Program-made: the position numbers and the translations under genes
Assembly: GCF_012184415.1 (NCBI RefSeq)
Contig: NZ_VTOX01000010.1
Coordinates: 167,650-231,649, forward strand
DNA: 64,000 nt
Origin: Ramlibacter lithotrophicus
GTDB taxonomy: Bacteria; Pseudomonadota; Gammaproteobacteria; Burkholderiales; Burkholderiaceae_C
Direction of reading: 5' to 3'
Shown: positions 42,097-50,225 of the stretch, piece after piece
Numbering within the stretch: the stretch's first letter is position 1
How the letters are laid out: each line of letters begins with the position of its first letter
The notes under the pieces: model-generated
The model's database searches: none
The model's input: the letters and a program-made list of their open reading frames with translations, nothing else
What the model was told of the DNA's origin: nothing

Positions 42097-43766
42097 TTGC
42101 CTGCGCCCCCGGTCTGCGCCAGCGCCGCCGACACTTCGGCCGCCGTCAATCCGTAATCGCGCTGCGCTGCCGCCGCCGAAACGACGCCGTCGCGCAGGTC
42201 GCGTGCCAGGGCCGCGCGGTCACGCTGCGCGGGGTCGTACATTCCGCCGCCGCCCGGGGTCTCGAAGGTCACCACCTGTCCGGCCTGCAGCGTCATCACG
42301 GTCTTGGCGGGAATGCGCTCGTCGTCGACCAGGTCGGCACCGGCGGCGCCGTCCAGGCCGCCGAGGAAGCCGCGCGGTGCGTGCTTGACCCGCTCGTGGC
42401 GGATCATGAAGGTGAGCGGATCGGGCGAGAGGGAGCGGAAGGACAGGCGCTGGCCCAGCCCGCCGCGGTACTTCCCGGCGCCCCCGCTGTCCACCAGCAG
42501 CCGCTTTTCCGTCACCAGCATCGGTGCCTGGTTCTCGAACTGCTCGATCGGGCTGTTGGCCACGTTGGTCGGGAAGCTCAGGCACGACGGACCGTCGCTG
42601 TTGCCGCGCGCGCCGTAGCCGCCGCTCATGAAGAACATCTTGACGAACTTGCGCTGCTGCCGGTCGGTGCCCTTGAAGTAGACGTTCCAGATCGGCGAGC
42701 CGCTGTCGGCCGCGATGCGCTCCGGGATCACCTGCGACAGCGCGCCGAAGATCGCGAACGGCAGGTAGTGGCCCGAAAGGTGTCGCCCCCACACCGGCGC
42801 CGGCCGCCGCGGGTTCACGAGGCAGCCCTCGGGCGCGAGGATGGTGAGCGCCCGCAGCCCTCCGTCGTTGTTGGGGGCGGTGGGGTCGAACGCGCACTTG
42901 ATCGCGTATGCGCTGTACGCGAAGGTGAAGTTCATCACCGAATTCACCGGCTTGTCGACCTGCGCGTCGGTGCCGGCGTAATCGACGACGATTTCGGAGC
43001 CCTGCTTGCGGATCGCACAGCGGATGGTGAGCGGATGCTCGAAGCCGTCGGCCGTGACCTCGTTGTGGAATTCGCCGTCGGGCACCGCCTCGAGCTGGCG
43101 CCGCATGCTGTTCTCCGACCGCGCCAGGATCTGGTCGGTCACCAGCCGCAGGTCGGCGATGCCTTCCTCCTGCAGCATCCGCAGCAGCTTGCCCTGGGCC
43201 AGCTCGTAGGCGGCGAACTGCGCGCGGATGTCGCCGAGCGTTTCCTGCGGCTCGCGCAGGTTCTCGGTGAGGAAGGCGATCACGTCGGGGTTCTCCTCGC
43301 CCCGGCGCACGATCTTCACCGCCGGAATGCACAGCCCCTCCTCGAACGAGTCCTTGGCGAACGGCGAGGGCGCGCCGCCGATGTCGACGGTGTGGAACGT
43401 CGATCCGACGAAGGCGACGAGCTCGTCGCCGCGGAAGACCGGCCGCACCATCGTGATGTCGTTCAGGTGGCCGGTGCCGAGCCACGGGTCGTTGGAGATC
43501 AGGACGTCGCCGGGCTCCAGCGTGTGCTTCGGGTGGCGCTGCAGGATCGCCGCCAGCGTCCGCGGCATGGTGCCGAGGAACGACGGAATCGAGCGCGACG
43601 ACTGCGCGAACACCCGTCCGTCCGGATCCATCAGCGAACAGGCCAGATCCCAGTTCTCCCTGACCACGACGGAGAACGAGGTGCGGACGAAGGTCTGCGC
43701 CACCTCGTCCATGAGGCCTGTCAAGCGCTGCCAGACGATGCCCAGCTGCAAGGCACTGATGCTCAT
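42093..43766 (-). CDS. hyuB: Hydantoinase/oxoprolinase subunit B (HyuB-type)
   Basis: A 557-residue B subunit. Diagnostic blocks are FVRTSFSVVVRENWDLACSL near the N-terminus, then PGDVLISNDPWLGTGHLNDI, and GGLGQRLSFRSLSPDP with FETPGGGGMYDPAQRD toward the C-terminus. It pairs with HyuA in an ATP-dependent cyclic-amide hydrolase or carboxylase. It is the first gene of the seven-gene operon running to 34264. The 264-bp region before it, shared with the divergent hydro-lyase gene, contains the CAATTTGG...GCAAA element (43821-43838), about 55 bp from the start codon. Confidence 0.92.
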   Translation of the reverse strand: MSISALQLGIVWQRLTGLMDEVAQTFVRTSFSVVVRENWDLACSLMDPDGRVFAQSSRSIPSFLGTMPRTLAAILQRHPKHTLEPGDVLISNDPWLGTGHLNDITMVRPVFRGDELVAFVGSTFHTVDIGGAPSPFAKDSFEEGLCIPAVKIVRRGEENPDVIAFLTENLREPQETLGDIRAQFAAYELAQGKLLRMLQEEGIADLRLVTDQILARSENSMRRQLEAVPDGEFHNEVTADGFEHPLTIRCAIRKQGSEIVVDYAGTDAQVDKPVNSVMNFTFAYSAYAIKCAFDPTAPNNDGGLRALTILAPEGCLVNPRRPAPVWGRHLSGHYLPFAIFGALSQVIPERIAADSGSPIWNVYFKGTDRQQRKFVKMFFMSGGYGARGNSDGPSCLSFPTNVANSPIEQFENQAPMLVTEKRLLVDSGGAGKYRGGLGQRLSFRSLSPDPLTFMIRHERVKHAPRGFLGGLDGAAGADLVDDERIPAKTVMTLQAGQVVTFETPGGGGMYDPAQRDRAALARDLRDGVVSAAAAQRDYGLTAAEVSAALAQTGGAGK

Positions 43767-43820
43767 GTGTTGTCCCTGTCGATCGGAAGCGGCCAGTGTG
43801 CGGTGCCGGGCGCGGCGCGG

Positions 43821-43838
43821 CAATTTGGCACTTGCAAA
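43821..43838. promoter_or_regulatory. Candidate operator, copy 1 (upstream of hyuB)
   Basis: CAATTTGGCACTTGCAAA contains a TTTG-N7-CAAA inverted repeat and matches 15 of 18 bases of an element at 46775-46792 upstream of the HpaI-type aldolase gene. Additional GCAAA words occur at about 43855, 43908 and 43929 in the same intergenic space. It is likely a site for a regulator common to the cluster. Confidence 0.5.
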
Positions 43839-44030
43839 CCCACGCTTCGCAGGGGGCAAAGTGCACGGCAACCACCCCGGCGAGGCGCGCCGTCGCCTTA
43901 GCCGGCGGCAAATCGCGCCTTCGACAGATGCAAATATCCTTTTGACCGTCGCGTTCCTAAGATGGCCAGCGCATGCCGCGCAGCCGACAGCCGCCGCGGC
44001 TCCCACCGAACGGGTGCGTGCGAGGAGACC

Positions 44031-44888
44031 ATGGGCGAACGTGCATTTCAGCCGGCGGCGGCGCAACCGCTTCCGGGGGCGCCATTGGCGCGCAGCGATC
44101 TGGCGATGGCAACGCCGGCGCAGGTGCGGCAGGCGGTGCGCAGCCGGCGCTGGACCGGTGCCACCGTCGGCATGGCGCGCGGACACATCCAGGCCAACCT
44201 CGCGATCCTGCCGCAGCGCCATGCCTTCGACTTCCTGCGCTTCTGCCTGCTCAATCCGAAACCCTGTCCGCTGATCGAAGTGCTCGACGCCGGCGATCCG
44301 CGGCCGCGCTCCTGCGCCGCCGATGCCGACCTGCGCACTGACCTTTCCAGGTACCGCGTGTTCCGCAACGGCGAACTCGTGGAAGAGGTGCCGGATCTGC
44401 TGGGCCTCTGGCGGGACGACCACGTGGCGTTCCTCATGGGATGCAGCCTGTCTTTCGACCAGGCGATGCTCGATGCCGGCATTCCCCTGCGTCACCTCGA
44501 CGCCGATACCGGGCGGATCCCCGTTTACCATTCCTCGATCGCCTGCACACCCGCCGGCATGCTGCGGGGCAACATGATGGTCAGCATGCGGCCGATTCCG
44601 CGCCGCCTGCTGGTCGCGACGATCGAGACCACCGGCAGGCACCCGATCGCGCACGGCTCGCCGGTGCACGTCGGCGACCCGGCCGACATCGGCATCGCCG
44701 ACCTGGGCCACACCTACTCGAACCCACCGGTCCCGGTCCGCGACGACGAGATTCCGGTCTTCTGGGGCTGCGGCGTGACGCCGCAGTCGGTGGCCATGGC
44801 TTCCGGCATCCCTGAAATGATCACTCACGCCACCGGACACATGTTCCTCACCGACCTGACCCTCGGGTCGGCCAAGGTGCTTTGCTGA
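44031..44888 (+). CDS. DUF1445 putative hydro-lyase (D-glutamate cyclase-like)
   Basis: A 285-residue member of the DUF1445/putative hydro-lyase family. Blocks that support this are TVGMARGHIQANLAILPQRH near the N-terminus, CPLIEVLDAGDP, DHVAFLMGCSLSFDQAMLDA and VFWGCGVTPQSVAMAS. Mammalian D-glutamate cyclase, which forms 5-oxo-D-proline, contains this domain. The GAGGAGA Shine-Dalgarno sequence fixes the ATG at 44031. It is divergent from hyuAB, whose family includes 5-oxoprolinases, so both could handle the same lactam/amino-acid pair. A Bug gene follows by 25 bp. Confidence 0.88.
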   Translation: MGERAFQPAAAQPLPGAPLARSDLAMATPAQVRQAVRSRRWTGATVGMARGHIQANLAILPQRHAFDFLRFCLLNPKPCPLIEVLDAGDPRPRSCAADADLRTDLSRYRVFRNGELVEEVPDLLGLWRDDHVAFLMGCSLSFDQAMLDAGIPLRHLDADTGRIPVYHSSIACTPAGMLRGNMMVSMRPIPRRLLVATIETTGRHPIAHGSPVHVGDPADIGIADLGHTYSNPPVPVRDDEIPVFWGCGVTPQSVAMASGIPEMITHATGHMFLTDLTLGSAKVLC

Positions 44889-44913
44889 TTTACCAACGCT
44901 GCTGGAGAAGTCC

Positions 44914-45888
44914 ATGTTCAAAGCCATGCGTCATTGGCTCGTCGCCTGCCTCGTCGCCACGGTGCCCGCGTGGACGCTGGCCGACGCCGCCTATCCCGCC
45001 AAGCCGATCCGGCTGGTCGTGCCGTACCCGCCAGGGGGCACCGTGGAAGTGATGGCCCGGGCCATCGGCGAGGAACTCACGAAAGCCTGGGGCCAGCCCG
45101 TGGTGATTGACTCCAAGCCTGGCGCCTCCGGGAGCATCGGCAGCGCGCTGGTGGCGCGGGCGCCGGCCGATGGCTACACGCTGGTGTTCGGCACGCAGAG
45201 CACGCACGGCACCAACTCGCTGCTGTTCAAGGACATCGGATATGACCCGGCGAAGGATTTCGAGCCGGTGACGATGGTCGCCGCGGCGCCGCTCCTGCTG
45301 GTCGTCAATCCGAAGCTGCCGGTGAACACCGCCCGGGAACTGGTCGCGTACATCAGGAAGCAGCCGCAGGGCCTGAGCTACGCGTCGGCGAGCACCGGCG
45401 GCGGCGGCCACCTCGCCGGGGAGATGTTCGCGCGGGCGCAGAAGCTCCAGCTGGTCCACGTTCCATACAAGGGCAGCGGTCCGGCGCGCAACGATCTCAT
45501 CGCCGGGCACGTGCCCTTCATGTTCGACAACATCGCCTCCTCCCTGCCGGCCGCGCAGCAAGGGCAGTTGCGTGCGCTGGCGGTCACCAGCACCACGCGC
45601 ACCGGCGCCGCGCCGGACCTGCCGACGATGCAGGAGGCCGGCATTGACGACGTGATCATAGACACCTGGTACGCGATCTACGCGCCGGCGGGAACGCCGC
45701 GCGCCGTCGTCCACAAGCTCAGTGCCGAGGTCGGACGCATCCTGCGGCTGCCCAACGTGGTGGCGCGCTTCAAGGGACTCGGCCTGGACATCGTCGCGAG
45801 CACGCCCGACGAGCTGGCTTCGCGCATGAAGAGCGACCTGCAGCGCTACGGCAGGATCATCCGCGAGGCCAACATCCGGGTCGACTGA
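44914..45888 (+). CDS. Bug/TctC-family substrate-binding protein
   Basis: A 324-residue Bug protein with a signal peptide (MFKAMRHWLVACLVATVPAW, cut near ADA). Blocks are IRLVVPYPPGGTVEVMARAI, VVIDSKPGASGSIGSALVA and HVPYKGSGPARNDLIAG. TGGAGAAG precedes the ATG. It forms a two-gene operon with the DUF1445 gene, giving this cluster two separate Bug receptors (the other at 35182-36153), perhaps for two related ligands. It converges on the HpaI-type aldolase gene. Confidence 0.9.
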   Translation: MFKAMRHWLVACLVATVPAWTLADAAYPAKPIRLVVPYPPGGTVEVMARAIGEELTKAWGQPVVIDSKPGASGSIGSALVARAPADGYTLVFGTQSTHGTNSLLFKDIGYDPAKDFEPVTMVAAAPLLLVVNPKLPVNTARELVAYIRKQPQGLSYASASTGGGGHLAGEMFARAQKLQLVHVPYKGSGPARNDLIAGHVPFMFDNIASSLPAAQQGQLRALAVTSTTRTGAAPDLPTMQEAGIDDVIIDTWYAIYAPAGTPRAVVHKLSAEVGRILRLPNVVARFKGLGLDIVASTPDELASRMKSDLQRYGRIIREANIRVD

Positions 45889-45906
45889 CTCCGCGGCCGG
45901 CCGACT

Positions 45907-46686
45907 TCAGCGGGCCTGCAGGCCCTGGAAGAAGGCCGCGCGCTCGGTGGCGCGGCGCACCAGCATCGTCAGGTCGTTCTCCGTCAGCACCATGCGGACG
46001 CCGTCATCGATGAAGCGCTGCCACAGCCCGTCGTCGCGAATCCCGCCCATGCCGACGTGCTTGCCGCAGGCCGTGGCCGCGGCGACCGTGCGGCGCACGG
46101 CATCCGCCATCTGCGCGGATTCGTAGCCGCCCGGCAGGCCCAGGTCGTAGATGAGGTCGCTGGCACCGATGAAGAGGACGTCGACGCCCGGTGTGGCGGC
46201 GATCGCCTCCACGTTGGCCAGCGCGACACGGCTTTCGATCATCACCGCCGTCACGGCGTGCGCGTTGAACAGCGCCGTCGCCTCTACCAGACTGTGCCGG
46301 TAGCCGAACTGGGGAATGCTCCCCGGAACCGACAGCTCGCCCTGGGGCGGAAACCGTGTCGCGCGCGCCGCGCATGCGGCTTCCTCGGGCCGGTTCACGT
46401 GCGGGACCAGGACGCCGAGCGCGCCATTCGTCAGGCAGCTGGCGATTTCGGCCGGTTCGTTGCGGCGCACGCGCGCGAAAGGCATGACGCCGGCGCGCAG
46501 CGCTCCCAGCGCCATGTCGTACGCGGCGCCGGTCGGCACCGGACTGTGTTCGCTGTCGAGCATGATCCATGCAAATCCGCAATCGGCCAGGATCGCGCCG
46601 ATTTCGGCGGTGCGGGAGTGGCGGATGTTGCAGCCGACGAGGATCTCGCCGCGTGCGAGGCGTTCGCGAAAGGAGGGGACGCGCAT
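45907..46686 (-). CDS. HpcH/HpaI-family aldolase
   Basis: A 259-residue class II pyruvate aldolase with the TIM-barrel blocks of HpaI: AWIMLDSEHSPVPTGAAYDM, VRRNEPAEIASCLTNGA, LGVLVPHVNRPEEAACAA and VMIESRVALANVEAIAATPG with GVDVLFIGASDLIYDLG. The conserved acidic metal ligands and catalytic Arg (FARVRRN) are in place. It should cleave a 4-hydroxy-2-oxo acid into pyruvate and an aldehyde. AGGAAC precedes the ATG. It is monocistronic as far as seen, but its upstream region carries the same 18-bp element as hyuB, tying it to the cluster. Confidence 0.9.
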   Translation of the reverse strand: MRVPSFRERLARGEILVGCNIRHSRTAEIGAILADCGFAWIMLDSEHSPVPTGAAYDMALGALRAGVMPFARVRRNEPAEIASCLTNGALGVLVPHVNRPEEAACAARATRFPPQGELSVPGSIPQFGYRHSLVEATALFNAHAVTAVMIESRVALANVEAIAATPGVDVLFIGASDLIYDLGLPGGYESAQMADAVRRTVAAATACGKHVGMGGIRDDGLWQRFIDDGVRMVLTENDLTMLVRRATERAAFFQGLQAR

Positions 46687-46774
46687 GTTGTTCCTGGTCT
46701 GGTTGGGCCGGGCGGTCCGGCAATGCGCCGGGCCGCCGCCAGGGCCGAAGTCTGCGCGGGCCAGGCCGCGGCTG

Positions 46775-46792
46775 CAATTTGGAAATGGCAAA
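46775..46792. promoter_or_regulatory. Candidate operator, copy 2 (upstream of HpaI-type aldolase)
   Basis: CAATTTGGAAATGGCAAA shares 15 of 18 positions with the site before hyuB, including the TTTG-N7-CAAA symmetry. It lies about 90-105 bp upstream of the aldolase start (46686). It is in the non-coding gap 46687-46836, which holds no other recognisable feature. Confidence 0.5.
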
Positions 46793-46836
46793 TCGACCGT
46801 TCCACGGGCCTGCTGCGGCCCGGCCGCGCCCGAGCC

Positions 46837-46923
46837 TCAGGCCTGCACGTCGATGTGGTACAGGGCCCAGGGACACGTGGCGAAGCGCTGTTCCAGCGAG
46901 GGCGCATGATAGGCGCGGCTCAC
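46837..46923 (-). CDS. Possible 28-residue small protein coupled to the histidine kinase
   Basis: A GTG start overlaps the kinase stop as GTGA (46920-46923), the same coupling used elsewhere in the window. The frame reads VSRAYHAPSLEQRFATCPWA and then LYHIDVQA before a stop at 46837. Codons are GC3-rich and look coding, but 29 codons could be chance. It has no signal peptide and one Cys. No function can be assigned. Confidence 0.35.
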   Translation of the reverse strand: MSRAYHAPSLEQRFATCPWALYHIDVQA

Positions 46924-49661
46924 GCCGGCTCGGCCCGCACTTTCCCCAGGTGGTCGCGCAACCCGGCCAGCAGTTGCTCCAGTTCGCGGGCGCTGTCGTG
47001 GGCGGCGCCCTGCTCCAGGGTGCGGCACTGGCGCGCCGCCCAGTGCAGCCCCACCAGCGACAGCGCGCCGCAGGCCCGGTGCGCGTGCAGCCGCACGGTG
47101 TCGCGGTCGCCCTCGGTGAGGGCCTGCGCGATGGCGTCCAGGGTCTTGTGCTGCGCCTGAAGGTAGCCGGGGAACGCCTCGATCCACGCCGCGGGCAGCC
47201 GCAGCACGTCCTCGGGCAGGGCGTCGGCGCCGTCCGGCTCCAGTTCCAGCGGCAGGTCGACGGCGGGAGCCCCGGACACGGCCGCCGGCTCGATCGGCTG
47301 GTCCTCGAGTTCCCGCAGCGCGGCGAGCAAGGCTTCGCGGCTCACCGGCTTGCGCAGGTAGCGGTCCGCGCCCGCCGCCAGCCCGCGGGCCGCGGACGCC
47401 TCGTCGTCGTTCGCCGACAGCATGACCACGCGGCAGCGCGGACGTCCTTGCGCGGCTTCGTGGTTGCGCGCCCAGCGCACGGTCTCGACGCCGTTGCGCA
47501 CGGGCATCTCCAGGTCCACCAGCAGGTAGTCCGGCCAGCGTGCGGTCATCGCTTCGACGGCTTCCTGGCCGTTCTCCGCCGTCTCGACGTGGAACGGCGG
47601 ACTGGGCAGGAAGCGGCTCATGAAAAGCCTGGTGTATTCGTCGTCGTCCACCAGCAGCACGGAGCGCGGCGGCATGCCGGCGACCCACTCCGCCGGGTCC
47701 TGACGCGACGCGGGGGCAGGCGCCGGCGCCGGCGCCTCGCCCCGCAGCGGACGCAGCGTCAGCGTCAGCGTGGTGCCCCGACCGGCGCCGGTGCGCAGCG
47801 TCAGCTCGCCCTGCTGCACGCGGGCCATCAGCCGCGCCGAATAGGTGCCCACGCCGATGCCGCCGCTCTTGCCGCCGGAGACGTATTTTTCGAAGAAGCG
47901 CGCGGCGATCTCCGGCGGCACCTCGCCCGGGTTGTGCACCGAGAGGACGACGGTCTCGCCGCGCTGCAGCGCCAGCGTCACCTCGTTGCCGGGGCCGGCA
48001 GCCTCGACGGCGTTCTTCACCAGGTTGGCGACGATCGAGTAGCAAAGCAGCTCCTCGCCGCGCACCCGGACCGGCCCGCGGTCCGAACCGCGCAGGTGCA
48101 GCGTCACGCCGCTGGACTGCGCGTACGAATGCAGGTCCACCAGGACCCGCATCACGACCTCCTGCAGGTCGACCGCCTGGGTGCGGAACTCGTAGGTCCC
48201 CTTCTCCATCTTGAACAGGTCCTGCGAGAGGTTCACCATCTCGAGCATCCGCAGGCCCGCGCGCTGCAGCACGCTCACCAGGTCGCGCTGGTCCTGGCCC
48301 AGGGTCGTGTCGTCGCGCAGCAGCCGGGTCACGCCGAGAATGCTGTTCAGCGGCGTCTTGAGGTCGTGGCGCGACATGCGTTCCACGTCCTCGCGCAGCC
48401 GGGCGTTCTCCTCCAGCGTGCGGGCGCGCTCCTCGGCATTCAGCGCGCGGCTCAGCCGGCGCGCGATCACCACCGCCGGCGACAGCAGGAACAGCGCGAA
48501 CCCGAGCGGCCCGAACTTGCGGTCCGGCCCCGGCACGTCGATCAGCAGCAGATCGATCGACAGCGTCACCAGCACGGCGAGCATGCCGGCCAGCAGCACC
48601 CGCGCGTCGATGCGCGAGTGGCGCTGGGCCCGCATCATCGCGAACGCCACGTAGGCGGCGACGACGACCGCGACCGCCTGGCCCGGCAACGCCACGTGGG
48701 AATAGACCCCCGGCGGCAGCACGACGACGGCGGCCGCGGCAACGGCCAGGGTGCCCACGACCACCTGCACGACGCGGCGGTGGATGTCCAGCGGAAACAG
48801 CCCGCGGATGGTGAGGGTGAACAACGCCATGCCCGCGATCCACGACAGGTACTCCACGCGCATGTACTCGAGCCAGCCCACCTGTGGCGGCAGCGGCCGC
48901 AGCAGCAGCCGCTCGCCGATCATGTCCGTGTAGACCGCCATCGCGATGCAGAACAGGCCGAAGGCGAGCGGCACGCGTTCGCGCCGGCGCACGGCGAAGA
49001 AGATGAGGGACAGCAGCCCGGTGAGCAGGTACGCCGACTGCAGCGCCGCGTGGTAGGCCACGTGCGCCTCGCGCCGCCGCTCGAGCGCCTCGGCCGGCCC
49101 CGCCATCATGGGCCGCACGAAGCCGCCGGCGCGGTGGTCGAAGTTGGACAGGTGCACCGTGATCCGCAAGGGACAGGGGAACTCGCGGCTGATCGGGACC
49201 CGGTTGTGGACCGCGGCCCAGCTCGCCGCCGGCGAGGGACCCGGCTCGCCGTGCGCGGCAACCAGCGTGCCGTTGACGAACAGCCGCGAGGCCGTCCGCT
49301 GGCCGACGGCCTCGACGGCGAGGGACTGTCCCGCGGGACAGTTCACCAGCAGCGCATACGAGCCCCAGCCGTTGGGGCCCGGCGCCTTGCCGCCGGCGTC
49401 GAGGTCGTTCCAGCTCGCCGGCACCGCCACGAAGGCGCCGGCGGGCAGCCGGTCCCAGCGGGGATCGAGAAACTGCTGCCAGGCGAACGCCCATTCGCCT
49501 TGCAGCGGAACGGCTCGCTGCAGGCCGGGCGGCAGGTCCAGCCGGCCCTCCACCGCCGCCGGCTGCCTGGCGGCCGCGGCGCCGCCAGCCGCCAGCAGCA
49601 GCAGCAGCAGCAGCAGCATCAGCAAGGCAAGCGGGCCGGGAACCGGCCGACCGGAGCTCAT
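46920..49661 (-). CDS. Hybrid sensor histidine kinase/response regulator with Hpt domain
   Basis: A 913-residue membrane kinase. A signal/first helix (Leu-rich, residues 11-24) precedes a periplasmic sensor domain (about 35-200) resembling 7TMR-DISM extracellular regions, then about seven transmembrane helices (205-400). The HisKA phospho-acceptor is His432 in MSRHDLKTPLNSILG, the ATPase N-box NLVKNAVEAAG (547-557) and the G-box GGIGVGTYSA (600-609). The receiver has D716 in LLVDLEMPVRNG and the Lys of YLRKPVS; the C-terminal Hpt has H861 in LHAHRACGALSLVG. All phosphorelay residues are intact. No response regulator with a DNA-binding output is adjacent, so the kinase is an orphan. Sensor ligands of this type are often carbohydrates, but that is not established here. 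Confidence 0.92.
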   Translation of the reverse strand: MSSGRPVPGPLALLMLLLLLLLLAAGGAAAARQPAAVEGRLDLPPGLQRAVPLQGEWAFAWQQFLDPRWDRLPAGAFVAVPASWNDLDAGGKAPGPNGWGSYALLVNCPAGQSLAVEAVGQRTASRLFVNGTLVAAHGEPGPSPAASWAAVHNRVPISREFPCPLRITVHLSNFDHRAGGFVRPMMAGPAEALERRREAHVAYHAALQSAYLLTGLLSLIFFAVRRRERVPLAFGLFCIAMAVYTDMIGERLLLRPLPPQVGWLEYMRVEYLSWIAGMALFTLTIRGLFPLDIHRRVVQVVVGTLAVAAAAVVVLPPGVYSHVALPGQAVAVVVAAYVAFAMMRAQRHSRIDARVLLAGMLAVLVTLSIDLLLIDVPGPDRKFGPLGFALFLLSPAVVIARRLSRALNAEERARTLEENARLREDVERMSRHDLKTPLNSILGVTRLLRDDTTLGQDQRDLVSVLQRAGLRMLEMVNLSQDLFKMEKGTYEFRTQAVDLQEVVMRVLVDLHSYAQSSGVTLHLRGSDRGPVRVRGEELLCYSIVANLVKNAVEAAGPGNEVTLALQRGETVVLSVHNPGEVPPEIAARFFEKYVSGGKSGGIGVGTYSARLMARVQQGELTLRTGAGRGTTLTLTLRPLRGEAPAPAPAPASRQDPAEWVAGMPPRSVLLVDDDEYTRLFMSRFLPSPPFHVETAENGQEAVEAMTARWPDYLLVDLEMPVRNGVETVRWARNHEAAQGRPRCRVVMLSANDDEASAARGLAAGADRYLRKPVSREALLAALRELEDQPIEPAAVSGAPAVDLPLELEPDGADALPEDVLRLPAAWIEAFPGYLQAQHKTLDAIAQALTEGDRDTVRLHAHRACGALSLVGLHWAARQCRTLEQGAAHDSARELEQLLAGLRDHLGKVRAEPA
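49593..49616 (+). repeat. (CAG)8 trinucleotide microsatellite inside the kinase signal segment
   Basis: Eight CAG units on the plus strand give a run of Leu codons (CTG on the minus strand) in the first hydrophobic helix of the hybrid kinase. Unit gain or loss keeps the frame but changes helix length by one residue. Confidence 0.8.
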
Positions 49662-49798
49662 GCGCGGAGTGTAGGGGCTGCACCCTGCGCCTTGATTTTT
49701 CCCAAGAACGGCGCGTGGGCTGGGCACAACGAGCGGCAACGCCCGTTCCATGAGCGAGGCCGCGTCGTGCGGCGCTCGACTCACCAAAGGAACTCCCG

Positions 49799-50083
49799 AT
49801 GAAAACCGTCCTGATCTCCCTTGCCATCCTCGCATCCGCGTCCGCCTTCGCCAACGAGGCGGCCGACGACCGCGCGAACCGCGAGGCCTTCGCCGGCGTC
49901 GCCACGCGCGCCGAGGTCCAGTCCGGGTACCTGCGCGCCCGCGCGGCAGGTACGCTCGTGCCCACCGACGAAACCGCGTCGCTGCGGGCGCCAGCAGCAC
50001 CGGACGGTGGACAGGCGCGCGACGACGTCCGGCGCGAAGCGCGGCAGGCGGCGCGGCAGCGCGTCATCCACGAACTGCTGTGA
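49799..50083 (+). CDS. Small secreted protein (DUF4148-like)
   Basis: A 94-residue exported protein: a signal peptide MKTVLISLAILASASAFANE cut after Ala18, then a short hydrophilic region with TRAEVQSGYLRARAAGTLVP and a basic C-terminus. Burkholderiales carry many proteins of this plan, several called DUF4148, and none I know of has a defined function. AAAGGA precedes the ATG. It is upstream of the sigma-factor gene (143-bp gap) and could be a regulon member. Confidence 0.7.
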   Translation: MKTVLISLAILASASAFANEAADDRANREAFAGVATRAEVQSGYLRARAAGTLVPTDETASLRAPAAPDGGQARDDVRREARQAARQRVIHELL

Positions 50084-50225
50084 ACCGCGCGCACTGCGCC
50101 AGCCACGTGAAGAACCGCAGCCGCCAGCGTTGAGGCAGGTCAAGGCAGCACAGGTGCAAGCCCCTACTGTTCCTGACGGCCGCTGGGGCGCCCGCCCGCT
50201 CCGGCCGCCGCCAGGGAGGAACATT

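Noticed and set aside
43826..43836. TGGCAC/TTGC words suggesting a sigma-54 promoter
   Set aside because: The two elements are directly adjacent instead of separated by 5 bp, so the spacing is wrong.
43942..43963. TTGACC and TAAGAT before the DUF1445 gene
   Set aside because: Spacer is only 10 bp, too short for a sigma-70 promoter.
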